Origin: Achatina immaculata
Taxonomy: Eukaryota > Mollusca > Gastropoda > Stylommatophora > Achatinidae
Assembly (NCBI GenBank): GCA_009760885.1
Contig: CM019718.1
Location: 25,332,133-25,396,132 of the forward strand
Length of the DNA stretch: 64,000 nucleotides
Reading direction: 5' to 3'
Numbering within the stretch: position 1 is the first letter of the stretch; each line of letters begins with the position of its first letter. Positions 53,691 through 64,000 of the stretch are shown here, one piece after another. The position numbers and the translations under genes were made by a program. The notes beneath the pieces are model-generated. The model worked only from the letters and a program-made list of their open reading frames with translations. It did no database searches and was not told the DNA's origin.

Positions 53691-53724
53691 ATTTTTCCTG
53701 TACACTAAGCATTCCCCAATAATT

Positions 53725-53895
53725 ATTCCTAGACACGAAGAACACTTCCTAGCACGAAGTATTCTTCATAAACACGAAGATTTCTTCCAAGACACGAAGA
53801 ATTCTTCCAAGATACGAAGAATTCTTCCAAGACACGAAGCAGTTTTCCTAGACAAGAAACAGTTTTCCTAGACAAGAAGAATTCTTCCTAGACAG
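53725..53895. repeat. 20-bp minisatellite, about 8 copies
   Basis: Unit GACACGAAGAATTCTTCCAA with AGTTTTCCTA variants. Each unit holds the palindrome GAATTC. Confidence 0.92.
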
Positions 53896-53896
53896 A

Positions 53897-54545
53897 CGTG
53901 CGTCTTATCTGAATCTCCTTCCTACATGTGTCTTATCTGAACCACCATCCTACATGAGTCTTATCTGAACCTCCCTCCTACATAATTCTTATCTGAACCA
54001 CCATCCTACATGAGTCTTATCTGAACCACCATCCTACATGAGTCTTATCTGAACCACCATCTTAAATGAGTCTTATCTGAACCACCATCCTACATGAGTC
54101 TTATCTGAACCTCCCTCCTACATGAGTCTTATCTGAACCTTCATCCTACGTGCGTCTTATCTGAATCTCCTTCCTACATGAGTCTTATCTGAACCAACAT
54201 CCTACATGAGTCTTATCTGAACCTCCCTCCTACATAACTCTTATCTGAACCACCATCCTACATGAGTCTTATCTGAACTTCCCTCCTACATGAGTCTTAT
54301 CTGAACCTTCATCCTACATGCGTCTTATCTGAATCTCCTTCCTACATGAGTCTTATCTGAACCACCATCCTACATGAGTCTTATCTGAACATCCCTCCTA
54401 CATAACTCTTATCTGAACTTCTATCCTACATGAGTCTTATCTGAACCTTCATCCTACATGAGTATTATCTGAACCCCCAGCCTACATGAGTCTTATCTGA
54501 ACCTCCATCCTTGTCTCCACCCCACATGAAAATTATCTGAACCTC
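53897..54545. repeat. 28-bp minisatellite, about 23 copies
   Basis: Unit CATGAGTCTTATCTGAACC plus NCCATCCTA. Variants (GCGTC, AACTC, CTCCCTC) recur in similar order (for example around 54150 and 54320), indicating block duplications. Confidence 0.95.
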
Positions 54546-55229
54546 CAGCCGGCATTAATCTGGGCCTCCATAATATATGAGACATATCGAGGACTACAGC
54601 CGTGAAGTCAGTAACTCTGTAGGGGATATGCCTGATTGATAATAGGCCAGCCACGAAGTAGGAGAAGAATTAACTCTTACTGTTCCGATGTGATTTATAA
54701 GTTGCTAGTGTTTCATGCCACTGATCCTGATTTTCATCGAATGGGAATATAAATTACTAGATGATTTTATTTTTAGTTTTAATTGCCTACAGACGCCCAA
54801 GTTTATATCTGGAGGTTTATTTTTTAACTGAAATATCGCTCCTATTGACAAATTTACCACTGGCTGACAAGGATCTTACCAAAGAGTGTCTCACACTTAG
54901 AGTTAAATATACACTTAACCTTGACCTGAGATCGCGTTCACTTCTGATGGGGGTGACAAGAGTGTAAGGTTAAACTTTGAGTTGGGATCGTCTTCACTTC
55001 TTGTCACAGAATTAAAAACAGTGCAGAAGAAAGAAACAAGAAGACATTAACGGATACTTCTGCTGAAAGACTTGGTAGAAAGGAATGGAACATGGAAAGT
55101 ATGAGGCTGTGATTATGGGTGGCACAACCGAACTTTTATCACTGTGTTCTCTTTCTGCGCAGATGATGACAAGTAGAGATGGCACTTTGGAACTTATAAC
55201 ACTATGGGTTTTTTCGTATGTGTATTGTA
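54546..55229. other. Intergenic, nothing recognised
   Basis: Very weak similarity to the following 61-bp unit appears from about 55060. Confidence 0.45.
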
Positions 55230-55862
55230 CTTGATGAGAAATAAAAGTGTCACAAATGAACTTCCAAGTCCATAGTGACTTTCTGTGTACGGGGCGAGAA
55301 AATACAAGTCTTGGGGTCGAGTTTCTGAGAGGTGTTTGTTGCTTTTGTGAAAATGGTTTGAAATACAAGTGTCATATCCAAATTTCTAGGTTTTTTGGTG
55401 TCTTTGTTCTATACATGATAAGAAATACAAGTGTCATAACCACATTTCTAAGTTTTTGGTGTCTTTGTTCTATACATGATAAGAAATACAAGTGTCATAT
55501 CCAAATTTCTAAGTTTTTGGTGTCTTTGTTCTATACATGATAAGAAATACAAGTGTCATATCCAAATTTCTAAGTTTTTGGTGTCTTTGTTCTATACATG
55601 ATAAGAAATACAAGTGTCATATCCAAATTTCTAAGTTTTTGGTGTCTTTGTTCTATACATGATAAGAAATACAAGTGTCATATCCAAATTTCTAAGTTTT
55701 TGGTGTCTTTGTTCTATACATGATAAGAAATACAAGTGTCATATCCAAATTTCTAAGTTTTTGGTGTCTTTGTTCTATACATGATAAGAAATACAAGTGT
55801 CATATCCAAATTTCTAAGTTTTTGGTGTCTTTGTTCTATACATGATAAGCAATACAAGTGTC
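55230..55862. repeat. 61-bp minisatellite, about 9 copies, homogenised toward the right
   Basis: Unit AAATACAAGTGTCATATCCA plus AATTTCTAAGTTTTTGGTG and TCTTTGTTCTATACATGATA. The first two or three copies (55230-55370) are strongly diverged; the last seven are almost identical. Confidence 0.95.
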
Positions 55863-55876
55863 GCATTCCAATTTGT

Positions 55877-55880
55877 CATG

Positions 55881-55908
<28 letters not shown>
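55877..55908. repeat. (ATT)n microsatellite
   Basis: About ten ATT units right after the 61-bp array. Confidence 0.95.
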
Positions 55909-55911
<3 letters not shown>

Positions 55912-55984
55912 CTTATATAAATAATGAGAAAACAATAAAGACACAAATGAAGAGAAATCAGAAAAAGTGGATGAAAGAAATTGG

Positions 55985-56075
55985 CATGGCCAGCTAGAGT
56001 GTGAAAGGACGTGAACCCGTACTGTCTCAGATCATGGACACACTGGGCAGTTCCACCAGGGGACCCACGATTCAA
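55985..56075 (-). mobile_element. Possible tRNA-derived SINE head
   Basis: Minus strand has GGTTCACGTCC (box B-like, complement of 56007-56017) with a weak upstream box A. Confidence 0.4.
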
Positions 56076-56564
56076 AGATTGTCAGTGTAACTCTTCTTTA
56101 TCTGGGTTAAATAACAACTAGTGTGGGTAGGAGTCCCAGTGCACTGATTTGCCTAGGGCATTCAGTGTCTGTCTTAAAGTAAGGTAATAATAATAATAAT
56201 ATGTGACAGGATGAAAGCTTGAAAATCACTGAAGCAAAAGATGGATAAGATGGCAGCGAAATTGTCATGAATTTTCGAAGAACCTGGCTTTTCTTTAACC
56301 AGAAAAAAGGGGAGGGGTGGAATGTTGGCGCCCATTTTATGTTTACACAATCAAGGAAAATATCTGCTTTGTTCCTTCAATACGAAATGCAGAAATCAAG
56401 ACTTTCTTATTAAAGAATTTCTGTTCTTTTTAACAAGGGAAGTGTCAGCTGGGAAGTATAACAGTGCTCATGAAGGTGATAGTTTATAAATCTCTCCTCA
56501 GTGCGGCCTGGAGATTTGACTGCGTGATGGACCCTTGAGAAGCGAGAAATGATTTAGTTTATGT
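56076..56564. other. Intergenic, nothing recognised
   Basis: No supportable feature. Confidence 0.45.
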
Positions 56565-56577
56565 AGGAATTGTCAGT

Positions 56578-56675
56578 TCAATACTCTACTTTAACAGGGA
56601 CCTATACAATATGACTGTTTTTATCACTACTTTAACAGGGACCTATAAAATATGACTGTTCTTATCACTAATTTA
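56578..56675. repeat. About 50-bp tandem duplication
   Basis: CTACTTTAACAGGGACCTAT, AAAATATGACTGTTNTTATC twice, with a third weak copy near 56745-56790. Confidence 0.8.
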
Positions 56676-56924
56676 ATATGTTATAAAAAGGTCAAGGTAA
56701 TCCTGTCATGCCTTAGAGGCACATAGGAGTATGATGTTAGTGGCCATATTTTTAATAGGGCCCTATAAAAATAATTATTCTTATCATTTTTCTTCACAAT
56801 TCTCTTTTTGAAATTTGAAAGCTTGGCTGAATGTATCAGATTAAAATTACAAAATTTTCAAAGTGTTATTAAATGCCCTGGAAGACTTCTGCTCTATTTA
56901 TTTTATTTGATTTTTTTAAAGCAT

Positions 56925-57068
56925 AGCATTCGTGTGAATTTATACTTTATCTCCTCCCTCTGTTTCTTTGTCCTGTGTGTTTTTGTATGGTTAAGGCTCA
57001 CTCCGAAACGTCACAACTTTGTACTTGTTAAGTAATAAAGCTGTTCCTACTTTTTTTTTCCTAGTATA
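56925..57068 (+). mobile_element. Dispersed repeat end with AATAAA, copy 2
   Basis: Partner of 44745-44890. It lies 57 bases before the target duplication of the RTE element, so the RTE inserted beside it, not into it. Confidence 0.7.
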
Positions 57069-57136
57069 TGCATTTTGGTATCACAGCTTTACTGCAGTGG
57101 CTCTGTGTATAGTTTTATACTTGTACACTAATTATT

Positions 57137-60100
57137 AGCTGGGTAAAACTGGGGCGACCATCCCCAACCCAGCGCGTCACAGGTGGCAGATGGTGAAAGT
57201 CCTCCAGATATGGAGGATCCCTGTGAATAAGGAGTTATCCAAATAAGCAGGCGCGGACCAACTGGCGGTAGACTCAGAGAGCGAGGTGGGGTAGTAGGTG
57301 GTTCTACTACTCCTATAAAATGCCTCAGGTGCTCAGTGAAGGGAATAACAGGCGGGTCAGAGGCGCCTTAAAACCTCTCGCTCCCGCTGCCTTGCGGGTA
57401 GGACAGGGAGTCCAAAGGCTAGCGGAGAGTCCGTACACAAACCGACAGAAGGCAACGGGAAACCACTGTTGTAATTCCCAAGAATAATTATGCTTAAACA
57501 GAATAATCGATTCATCATGAACGACGTTAATGGATGTTCCTCTGGAACAGCCTCGTCCGGTAGGGCAGCTCACGAACCACAGGTGAGGCCAGATCGTCAT
57601 CAAGCTACTGGTGGCAAAACTAACAAGTTCAAAATAGCAACATGGAATGTTAGAACTTTATTCCAGGCTGGAAAATTAGAAAATGTAAAGATGGAAATGG
57701 AAAGGATGAAGATCAACATATTAGGAATGAGTGAAGTTAGATGGACAGGTGCAGGGAAGATAAACTCAGATAAATATACAATAATATATTCAGGAAGTGA
57801 GAAACATGAACGAGGAGTAGGAATTATATTTGATGAACAAACAGCAAGGACAATTGTAGGATGTTTGAACATCTCGGACCGAGTCCTGCTAGCCCAACTG
57901 AAAGGACAACCAATAAACATAAATATTATACAAGTGTACGCTCCAACATCTGAAAGCTCTGAAGAAGATTTACAGCTGTTTTATAATGACATAGAGACAG
58001 CACTAAAACACACAAAGTCACATGAAGTTACCATAGTCATGGGAGATTTTAATGCCAAAGTTGATAAAGGAAGAACTTCAGACGTCGTTGGTGACTATGG
58101 ACTGGGGGAGAGGAATGACAGAGGTTATAAATTAATTGAATGGGCAAGAATACACAACATGGTTGTAGGAAACACCTGGTTTAAACAACATCCTCGAAGA
58201 CTGGCAACGTGGTGCAGTCCAGACAAAAAGACTTTTAACCAGATAGACTACATATTAATCAACAAACGATTCCGCAATGCATTACTGACAACAAAAACCA
58301 TGCCAGGAGCTGACTGCAATAGTGACCATGATCCACTCTGTGGAAAAGTTAGAATAAAACTAAAGAAAGCAGGCAGAAAAGTGAGAAACATCAAACTGAA
58401 TACAGAACTTCTTAAAAATGACCAAGAACTGAGAGAACAATACAAAGTTATTATAACAAATAGATACAATGCAATAGCAAAGATAAATAGTATAGATGAA
58501 CAATGGGAAATGTTAAGAGATTCTATCCACCAAACTGTTAAGGAGATAATACCACCAAACAAAGAAGCCCCTAAAAATAAATGGATGACAGACGACATCT
58601 TAGGACTGATGGACAAGAGGAGGAGGAGTAAAAATAACGAGAAAAAATATAACAAGATAAATAAAGAAATAAGACGAAAATGCAGAGAAGCAAAAGAAGT
58701 GTGGTTACATGAGCAGTGCAGACAGATAGAGGACTCTCATATTAAAGACAGCAAAAACATGCACAAACGAATTAATGAACTCACAGGCAGGAAAACAAAA
58801 TATACCACAGGATGCCTGAAATCGAAAGAAGGTAAAATGTTAATGGGAAAAGAAGACATTGTGGACAGGTGGACAGAGTATATCGGTGAGCTATATGGAG
58901 GAGAAAGACCAGAATTAACACCAGATACTGAAAACTGTGAGGAACCACCAATACTTGAAGATGAAATCATAGATGCCATCAAACACATGAAGAAAGGAAA
59001 AGCGACTGGGCCTGATAATATAACAATAGAAGAAATAGAGGCACTAGAGGAGACAGGAATAAAAATAATAACCAAGTTACTGAATGACATTTACAATAGT
59101 GGTTATATTCCCAGTGACCTGATTAAATCCACGTTTATAGCACTACCAAAGAAACCAGGTGCAAAGGAATATGACGACCTCCGGACTATCCGCCTCTCAT
59201 GTCACATAACGAAGCTACTTCTGAGAATCATTATGAGAAGAACAAGGAAAAAGATAAAAATGGAAATAGCAGATGAACAGTTTGGATTTGTTGAAGGAAA
59301 GGGAACACACAATGCCATTTATGCTTTACGAACACTAACAGAAAGAGTTTTAGAAGTACAGAAAGTTCTCTACTTATGATTCATTGATTACACCAAGGCA
59401 TTTAACAAGGTGAAACATAATGAAATTATTAAACTGCTTGAAGACATCAATATAGACGGCAAAGACCTGAGGATTGTAAAACATCTATACTGGCAGCAAG
59501 AACCAGCAGTTCGAGTTGAAAATGGAATTGGAAAATGTCAACCTATAAAACAAGTGGTGCGACAAGGATGTGTACTATCTCCAGACCTTTTTTCTCTGTA
59601 TAGCGAGAATATTCTAAGAACAATCATCACAGAACCAGGCACAAAAATTGGAGGATATAATACTAACAACCTTCGGTATGCTGACGACACAGTACTGATA
59701 GCTGAGAACCAACAAGACCTGCAAAATCTCTTGGATAAAGTCGCCAAAGAAAGTGAACACAAAGGCCTTACTTTGAACATCAAAAAGACAGAGACTATGG
59801 TTATATCTAAGAAACAGAATCCACCAGCATGCAGTATTAAATTAAACGGAACTGTTCTAAAGCAGGTGCAGAAATTCAAATACCTTGGAGCAGTAATAAC
59901 TTCAGATGGGAAATGCAGAACAGAAATTAGGAACAGAATAGGCTAAGCAAAGACTGCATTTCAGAGAATGAGAAACATATTGACCAACACATCCTTATCA
60001 ATGAATGTTAGAAAACGAGTCCTAAAATGCTATATTGAACCTATCTTGTTATATGGAAGTGAATCTTGGACAATAGGCAAGTCTGCACAAAAATCATTGG

Positions 60101-60460
60101 AAGCAGCAGAAATGTGGTTTATTAGAAGAATGTTGCGAATCCCCTGGACAGCAAAAATAACTAATGAAGAATGTATGAGAAGAGCTGGAGAGACAAAAAA
60201 CCTTGTCAAAAAGATAAGAGAGAGACAATGTACTTTCATAGGACATGCAATGAGAAGAGGGGGCATTGAAAATATTATAACAACAGGAAAAATAGAAGGA
60301 AGAAGATCAAGAGGAAGACCAAGAGAAATGATACTGGACAGTCTGACGGGATGGTGTGAGAGAAGATCACCAACTGAAATGATGGCCTACATGAAGGATT
60401 GCGTAATCTGGAGAAGCATAATAGCCAACGCCAGTCGACACGGCACATGATGATGATGTG
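57137..60460 (+). mobile_element. Full-length RTE-like non-LTR retrotransposon, 3.3 kb
   Basis: Bounded by a perfect 12-base target duplication ACACTAATTATT (57125-57136 and 60461-60472). It starts AGCTGGGTAAAACTGGGGC, has a 353-base 5' UTR, one long APE-RT frame (57490-60450) and a short GATGATGATGTG tail that begins within the stop codon. Size, single ORF, almost no 3' UTR and a simple-repeat tail fit the RTE clade. The intact duplication and the near-identical truncated copies at 1-822 and 43083-43365 show that the family was active recently. Confidence 0.93.
57490..60450 (+). pseudogene. APE endonuclease / reverse transcriptase ORF with two nonsense codons
   Basis: One frame of 986 codons. 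The APE domain has N53 (TWN), E82 (SEVRW), D186/N188 (GDFNAK) and D279/H280 (SDHD). The RT domain has FIALPKKPG, QFGFVEGKGTHNAI, motif A FIDYTKAF with D633, motif B RQGCVLSPDLF (691 onward) and motif C YADD (730-733). The C-terminus is basic (EGRRSRGRPRE) and ends NASRHGT. The frame is broken by TGA at 59377-59379 (codon 630, just before motif A) and TAA at 59944-59946 (codon 819; the copy at 1-822 has a CAA at that place). No frameshifts. Its products would nick target DNA and prime reverse transcription, but this copy cannot make the full protein. A second possible start is at codon 11. Confidence 0.95.
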
Positions 60461-60472
60461 ACACTAATTATT

Positions 60473-61179
60473 GTGTGTTTCTAATAATATAAGATTTATT
60501 TGATCTAAATGATCAAATTATCTCCTTCACTTTCGAATAGTGCACATTAAATTATCACTTAATGTAAATCGGTAAAAATATAAGAATTAAACTGATTATA
60601 AAATTTAACCGTTCAATGATGTGTGAAAATGAGACCGGTGCTGAAGTCTCTGATCCTTAAGCGGGCTGGTACAAGCTCAGAGTGCACACGTTGCTCTCTG
60701 AAAATATAATACTTTGCTACATTCAGTTTGACAAAGAAAGTAGCAGTTTACATAACCTCACTGGCAGGTCCTCCTAGAGAACTTTTCCACGCCGATACAG
60801 AACTCCAACCCCTCCACCTTCTTGCTTATTTTTTTTCCTTCCACTCCGGGTCCTCCCAAGACCTCTAGGTCCACCCGTAGGGCCCCGGAGAGGTAAATCG
60901 GCTGGACCCCTTCCTCTCATAGGGCCTGCCGCTTAGTAGCAGAGCCGTGCTGATAAATGCTCCGATCTGCTTTAAGCTGTCAGGAAAGTCACTAGAGTCC
61001 ACTCTGTTCAAGTTTGTACCATCATAGTCCAACTTTATGCCATTCTAGTACAGCTTTATACCATGTGGGTCAAATTATTATCCATCTGTCAAATTATTAT
61101 TATTATTATTAAATACCGTGCAGAATAGTGTCGGCGATTATACTTCTTCATCCTGTGAGTTTCCTTGGTGTTTCTGATC
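60473..61179. other. Intergenic; GC-richer patch near 60780-60960
   Basis: No gene recognised. A short (ATT)n lies near 61085-61110. Confidence 0.45.
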
Positions 61180-61184
61180 AGTTC

Positions 61185-61320
61185 AAACGCGTTTCTTTTT
61201 CTTTTCATTATCTTGTCATTACCCAAGTTCTCTATTTTCTTTTTCCTTTCATTATCTTGTCATTACCCAAGTTCTCTATTTTCTTTTTCCTTTCATTATC
61301 TTGTCATTACCCAAGTTCTA
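61185..61320. repeat. 43-bp tandem triplication
   Basis: TTTCATTATCTTGTCATTAC plus CCAAGTTCTCTATTTTCTTT, three copies. A (TGA)n tract follows at about 61468-61495. Confidence 0.93.
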
Positions 61321-61687
61321 TAAATTCCATCGTCTGATGATATGTCCAAGAAATGTTGACTGTTTCTGTTTTCTTATCATTTTAACATCTGGAAAAGTAC
61401 CTTATTTCTTTAAAACATTTTCATTAGTTCATATCCTAACGTCAGTTCATCAATCATTGCGAACATTCACTGATGATGATGATGATGATGATGATGTTTT
61501 CGACTCAGTGAATATGGCCACTTGAAAAGAAAACAAAATGGTAAGGAGAAACACTTCAGGGATCAGCAAATTATCACGAACATGAACAGATCTTCATCAG
61601 CGGATAATCCTCCATTAGTGACAACATAAAAAAAATAGGGAACGCTAAATATATGACAGTGGTTCCCAGGACCAGGCTGCCAAGAGT
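61321..61687. other. Intergenic, nothing recognised
   Basis: CAGTGGTTCCCAGGACC at about 61659 resembles a hAT terminus, but no partner was found. Confidence 0.35.
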
Positions 61688-62170
61688 TAAACTTGTCTGG
61701 GAGACCATACTTTTTAGCTTGTCTGGGAGACCATACTTTTTAGCTTGTCTGGGAGACTACACGTTTTAGCTTGTCTGGGAGACTACACGTTTTAGCTTGT
61801 CTGAGAGACCACACGTTTTAGCTTGTCTGGGAGACCACACTTTTTAACTTGTCTGGGAGACCACACTTTTTAGCTTGTCTGGGAGACTACACTTTTTAAC
61901 TTGTCTGGGAGACCACACTTTTTAGCTTGTCTGGGAGACTACACTTTTTAACTTGTCTGGGAGACCACACTTTTTAGCTTGTCTGGGAGACTACACTTTT
62001 TAACTTGTCTGGGAGACCACACTTTTTAACTTGTCTGGGAGACTACACTTTTTAACTTGTCTGGGAGACCACACTTTTTAGCTTGTCTGGGAGACTACAC
62101 TTTTTAACTTGTCTGGGAGACCACACTTTTTAGCTTGTCTGGGAGACTACACTTTTTAACTTGTCTGATC
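61688..62170. repeat. 26-bp minisatellite with 52-bp higher-order unit, about 18 copies
   Basis: Unit AGCTTGTCTGGGAGACCACA plus CTTTTT. From about 61840 two variants alternate (AGCTTG...GACTACA and AACTTG...GACCACA), forming a 52-base dimer. Early copies have CATACTTTTT or CACGTTTT. Confidence 0.95.
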
Positions 62171-62502
62171 ACAATGTTTAATTTGTTTGGAAAATCACAC
62201 TTTTTAACTTGCCTAAGAGATAATTTTTTCTTAAACTGTAGATGAGATCACAAATTATTTCTCCTACTCATCTGAAGTCCAGAGATCACATGAAAACTTG
62301 TCAAACGAAAGTCTGGTTGTTTTAAACTAAAACTTTTTAGGAATAAATGGTCCGCTTCCTTTTGTTAGGAGGTATTCTCTCTATTGAAATACAATTTTTC
62401 AGAAATACGAGGGGAAGTCACTAAGTAACTCGCAAATGCCTGTTACAAAAAACTAAATGCAACAGTAATTTGAAAACTTAAAATTTTTGAACCTACATTA
62501 TT
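62171..62502. other. Intergenic, nothing recognised
   Basis: Two decayed 26-bp-like units at the left edge, then unremarkable DNA. Confidence 0.45.
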
Positions 62503-62769
62503 CTCCATACTAACTAATAATGGAGATGCAATGAAGGAAATTAAAAGGAGGACATCTATCGCACTTCAGAAAGTAAAACAACTAAAGAATCTGTGGAGAG
62601 GAACAGACAGAACCACAAAAATAAGATTTTTAAGGGCATCATCTTTCCCATCGCAACATATACCTGTGAGACCTGGACACTTAACAAAACAGCTGACAAA
62701 CACAGAAATGCCTCTGAATGTAAATTCTACAGAAGAGTTCTTCAAATGTCATGGACACAACAAACAAAA

Positions 62770-62776
<7 letters not shown>
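62503..62776 (+). pseudogene. LINE B C-terminal coding region, first part
   Basis: EIKRRTSIALQKVKQLKNLW, RGTDRTTKIRFLRA, then after a frameshift ETWTLNKTADKHRN and RRVLQMSWTQQT. It runs into an (AT)n tract that lies inside the coding sequence. It continues at 63091 after a nested insertion. Confidence 0.88.

Positions 62777-62826
<50 letters not shown>
62777..62826. repeat. (AT)n microsatellite, left half
   Basis: About 24 AT units. In LINE B copies elsewhere this place holds only a short ATATATAT (codons for NIYI). Confidence 0.95.
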
Positions 62827-62829
<3 letters not shown>

Positions 62830-63045
62830 AAAACAAGCTATCAAGTGGAACACAACAGGCCGAAGAAAAAGGGGCAGACCGCGTGAAACTCTGAAGAGAA
62901 CATTATTAAGAGAGGCCAAGTTAACAGGCATAAAATCCTTTGTTGAGGTTGAAAGACTCGCCGAAGACAGGAAAAATTGGCGAACTACTTTGCGAGCCCT
63001 ATGTGACGTCTAACGGCACGGGAAGGATATAAGATATAAGATAAG
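62827..63045 (+). mobile_element. Foreign LINE 3' end nested in LINE B
   Basis: Reads KQAIKWNTTGRRKRGRPRET, then KRTLLREAKLTGIKSFVEVE, RLAEDRKNWRTTLRALCDV and a stop, with a GATAAGATAAG tail. This is a different LINE family (similar in pattern to the 40365 fragment), sitting between two (AT)n tracts. Confidence 0.85.
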
Positions 63046-63048
63046 ATA

Positions 63049-63090
<42 letters not shown>
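63046..63090. repeat. (AT)n microsatellite, right half
   Basis: About 20 AT units after the nested LINE tail. Confidence 0.95.
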
Positions 63091-63092
<2 letters not shown>

Positions 63093-63385
63093 ATACTACA
63101 AGAAGTTAATATTGAAGAAGGCCGACTAGTAAAGAGGATTAAAGAGAGAAAACTTAAATATTTTGGACACATTAAACGTCATGATAATCTAGAGAAGACC
63201 GTCTTGGAAGGGTACATAATGGCAAAAAGAAAGAGAGGAAGACCAAGGCGAAGATGGCTGCAAGACATTGTTGATGATCTGCAAATGGATTCATCAGCAG
63301 CAGGCCATCTTGCTCACAACAGAGAGGCCTACAGGAGAGCTGTTAGGAAGGCAAAGTTCAGCAAGAGACATGCAAATGAATGAAT
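63091..63385 (+). pseudogene. LINE B C-terminal coding region and 3' end, second part
   Basis: Resumes exactly where 62776 stopped: LQEVNIEEGRLVKRIKERKL, KYFGHIKRHDNLEKTVLEGY, then a KRKRGRPRRRWLQDIVDDL segment, REAYRRAVRKAKFSKRHANE and the AATGAATG tail. It is open throughout, the best preserved LINE B terminus in the window. Confidence 0.9.
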
Positions 63386-63394
63386 GGAACCGTA

Positions 63395-63535
63395 GAGCTT
63401 AACTTCTTTGTGTTTCTCAGCTGTTTTGTTAAGTGTCCATATCTCACAGGCATATATTGCGATGGGAAAGGCGCATGCCCTTAAAAATCTTATTTTTGTG
63501 GTTTTGTCTGTTCCTCTCCACAGTTTCATACAAAA
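63395..63535 (-). pseudogene. LINE B coding fragment, inverted next to the tail
   Basis: Minus strand: KLWRGTDKTTKIRFLRACAF, PIAIYACEIWTLNKTAEKHK, then EVKLYGS. It corresponds to the part of LINE B just upstream of the 63091 segment, joined in opposite orientation at the tail. Confidence 0.85.
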
Positions 63536-64000
63536 ACTATAAAAGAAGTCATTTATCCAAAAGACAAGACCTCTGATATAGATAAATAACGGCGAAGAAG
63601 AGGAGGATGAAGAAAATCATGATAACGTATATATCATAAAGCGCTCCCATTTCCTGGCGTGATTTAAGAGTGAGAAATTAATTGCTCATTGTTAGTCTTA
63701 ATGTCACAAAAGCGAGCAGAGTATCACTGTTTCTATTAAATCATTTATTCCTGAATTCAATTCTGTGCTATGCTAGAATGACATTTGATGAGAAGTTTTG
63801 GTAGAAAGAAACTGGAAAGAAGTAAACACAAGAAATTAAAAATAAAGGTGGGGTTAGAAATAGCGTATTTTTCATTTTATTTGGACTTTAATTAGATATA
63901 GCTCTGAACATAGATTCGTATAGAGGTGCACGATCTACAAACCCTGCCGGCGTTGCTTTGGATCGAAAGAGTTAAGACACTGATGTACTTGTACTTGTAC
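63536..64000. other. Intergenic to window end
   Basis: No gene recognised. The last bases, GTACTTGTACTTGTAC, are the inverse of the Rep-A GTACAAGTACAAG tail, so an inverted Rep-A copy may begin here and continue beyond the window. Confidence 0.4.

Noticed and set aside
56318..56330. TGGCGCCC as an LTR-retrotransposon primer binding site
   Set aside because: Only eight bases match, with no LTR-like repeats or gag-pol frames around it.
61655..61680. hAT-like end CAGTGGTTCCCAGGACC
   Set aside because: No complementary terminus located before the 26-bp array or beyond it.

Overview
This window looks like nuclear DNA of an animal, most likely a lophotrochozoan and probably a gastropod mollusc. 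The evidence is AT-rich DNA with very few genes, three microsomal cytochrome P450 genes of the CYP2 clan, several non-LTR retrotransposon families (RTE-like and others) of kinds I associate with mollusc assemblies, tRNA-derived SINEs, a Helitron, and an unusually dense set of minisatellites. The phylum is inferred from these features; the sequence does not prove it.

The genes are three P450s on the + strand, in tandem, about 22 kb and 14.5 kb apart: 10313-11830, 33980-35503 and 49998-51524. Each codes 505-508 residues in one uninterrupted exon, and the three proteins are collinear residue for residue around the catalytic motifs (heme-ligand Cys450 in all three). In each, a pyrimidine tract and an AG acceptor lie 33-75 bases before the ATG, so a non-coding first exon upstream is likely. 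For the middle gene I can point to a candidate TATA box, first exon and GTGAGT donor near 31508-31616. The third gene carries an I-helix substitution. All would be expected in the endoplasmic reticulum membrane, oxidising lipophilic substrates that cannot be named from sequence. A further possible minus-strand terminal exon of a cysteine-rich protein lies at 30557-30969.

Mobile DNA fills much of the rest. A full-length RTE-like element (57137-60460) has a perfect 12-base target duplication, APE and RT domains, and two nonsense codons. Its truncated relatives lie at 1-822, 43083-43365 and elsewhere. A second LINE family (here 'LINE B', AATG-type tail) occurs at 3998, 17518-19915, 41980, 52424 and 62503-63535, often in inverted or nested arrangements. 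A third (LINE C, GAA tail) lies at 16266 and 38511. There is a non-autonomous Helitron at 20097-21146, a 183-bp hAT-type MITE at 13882-14064, about ten tRNA-derived SINE fragments, and an unnamed dispersed repeat ('Rep-A').

More than twenty tandem arrays with units of 11-75 bases separate these pieces. Several have higher-order structure or a gradient from decayed to homogeneous copies. Two arrays start inside the stop region of a P450 gene, and two more grew inside one pseudogene (21715-22900). No rRNA, functional tRNA gene, CRISPR array or prokaryotic operon was seen.
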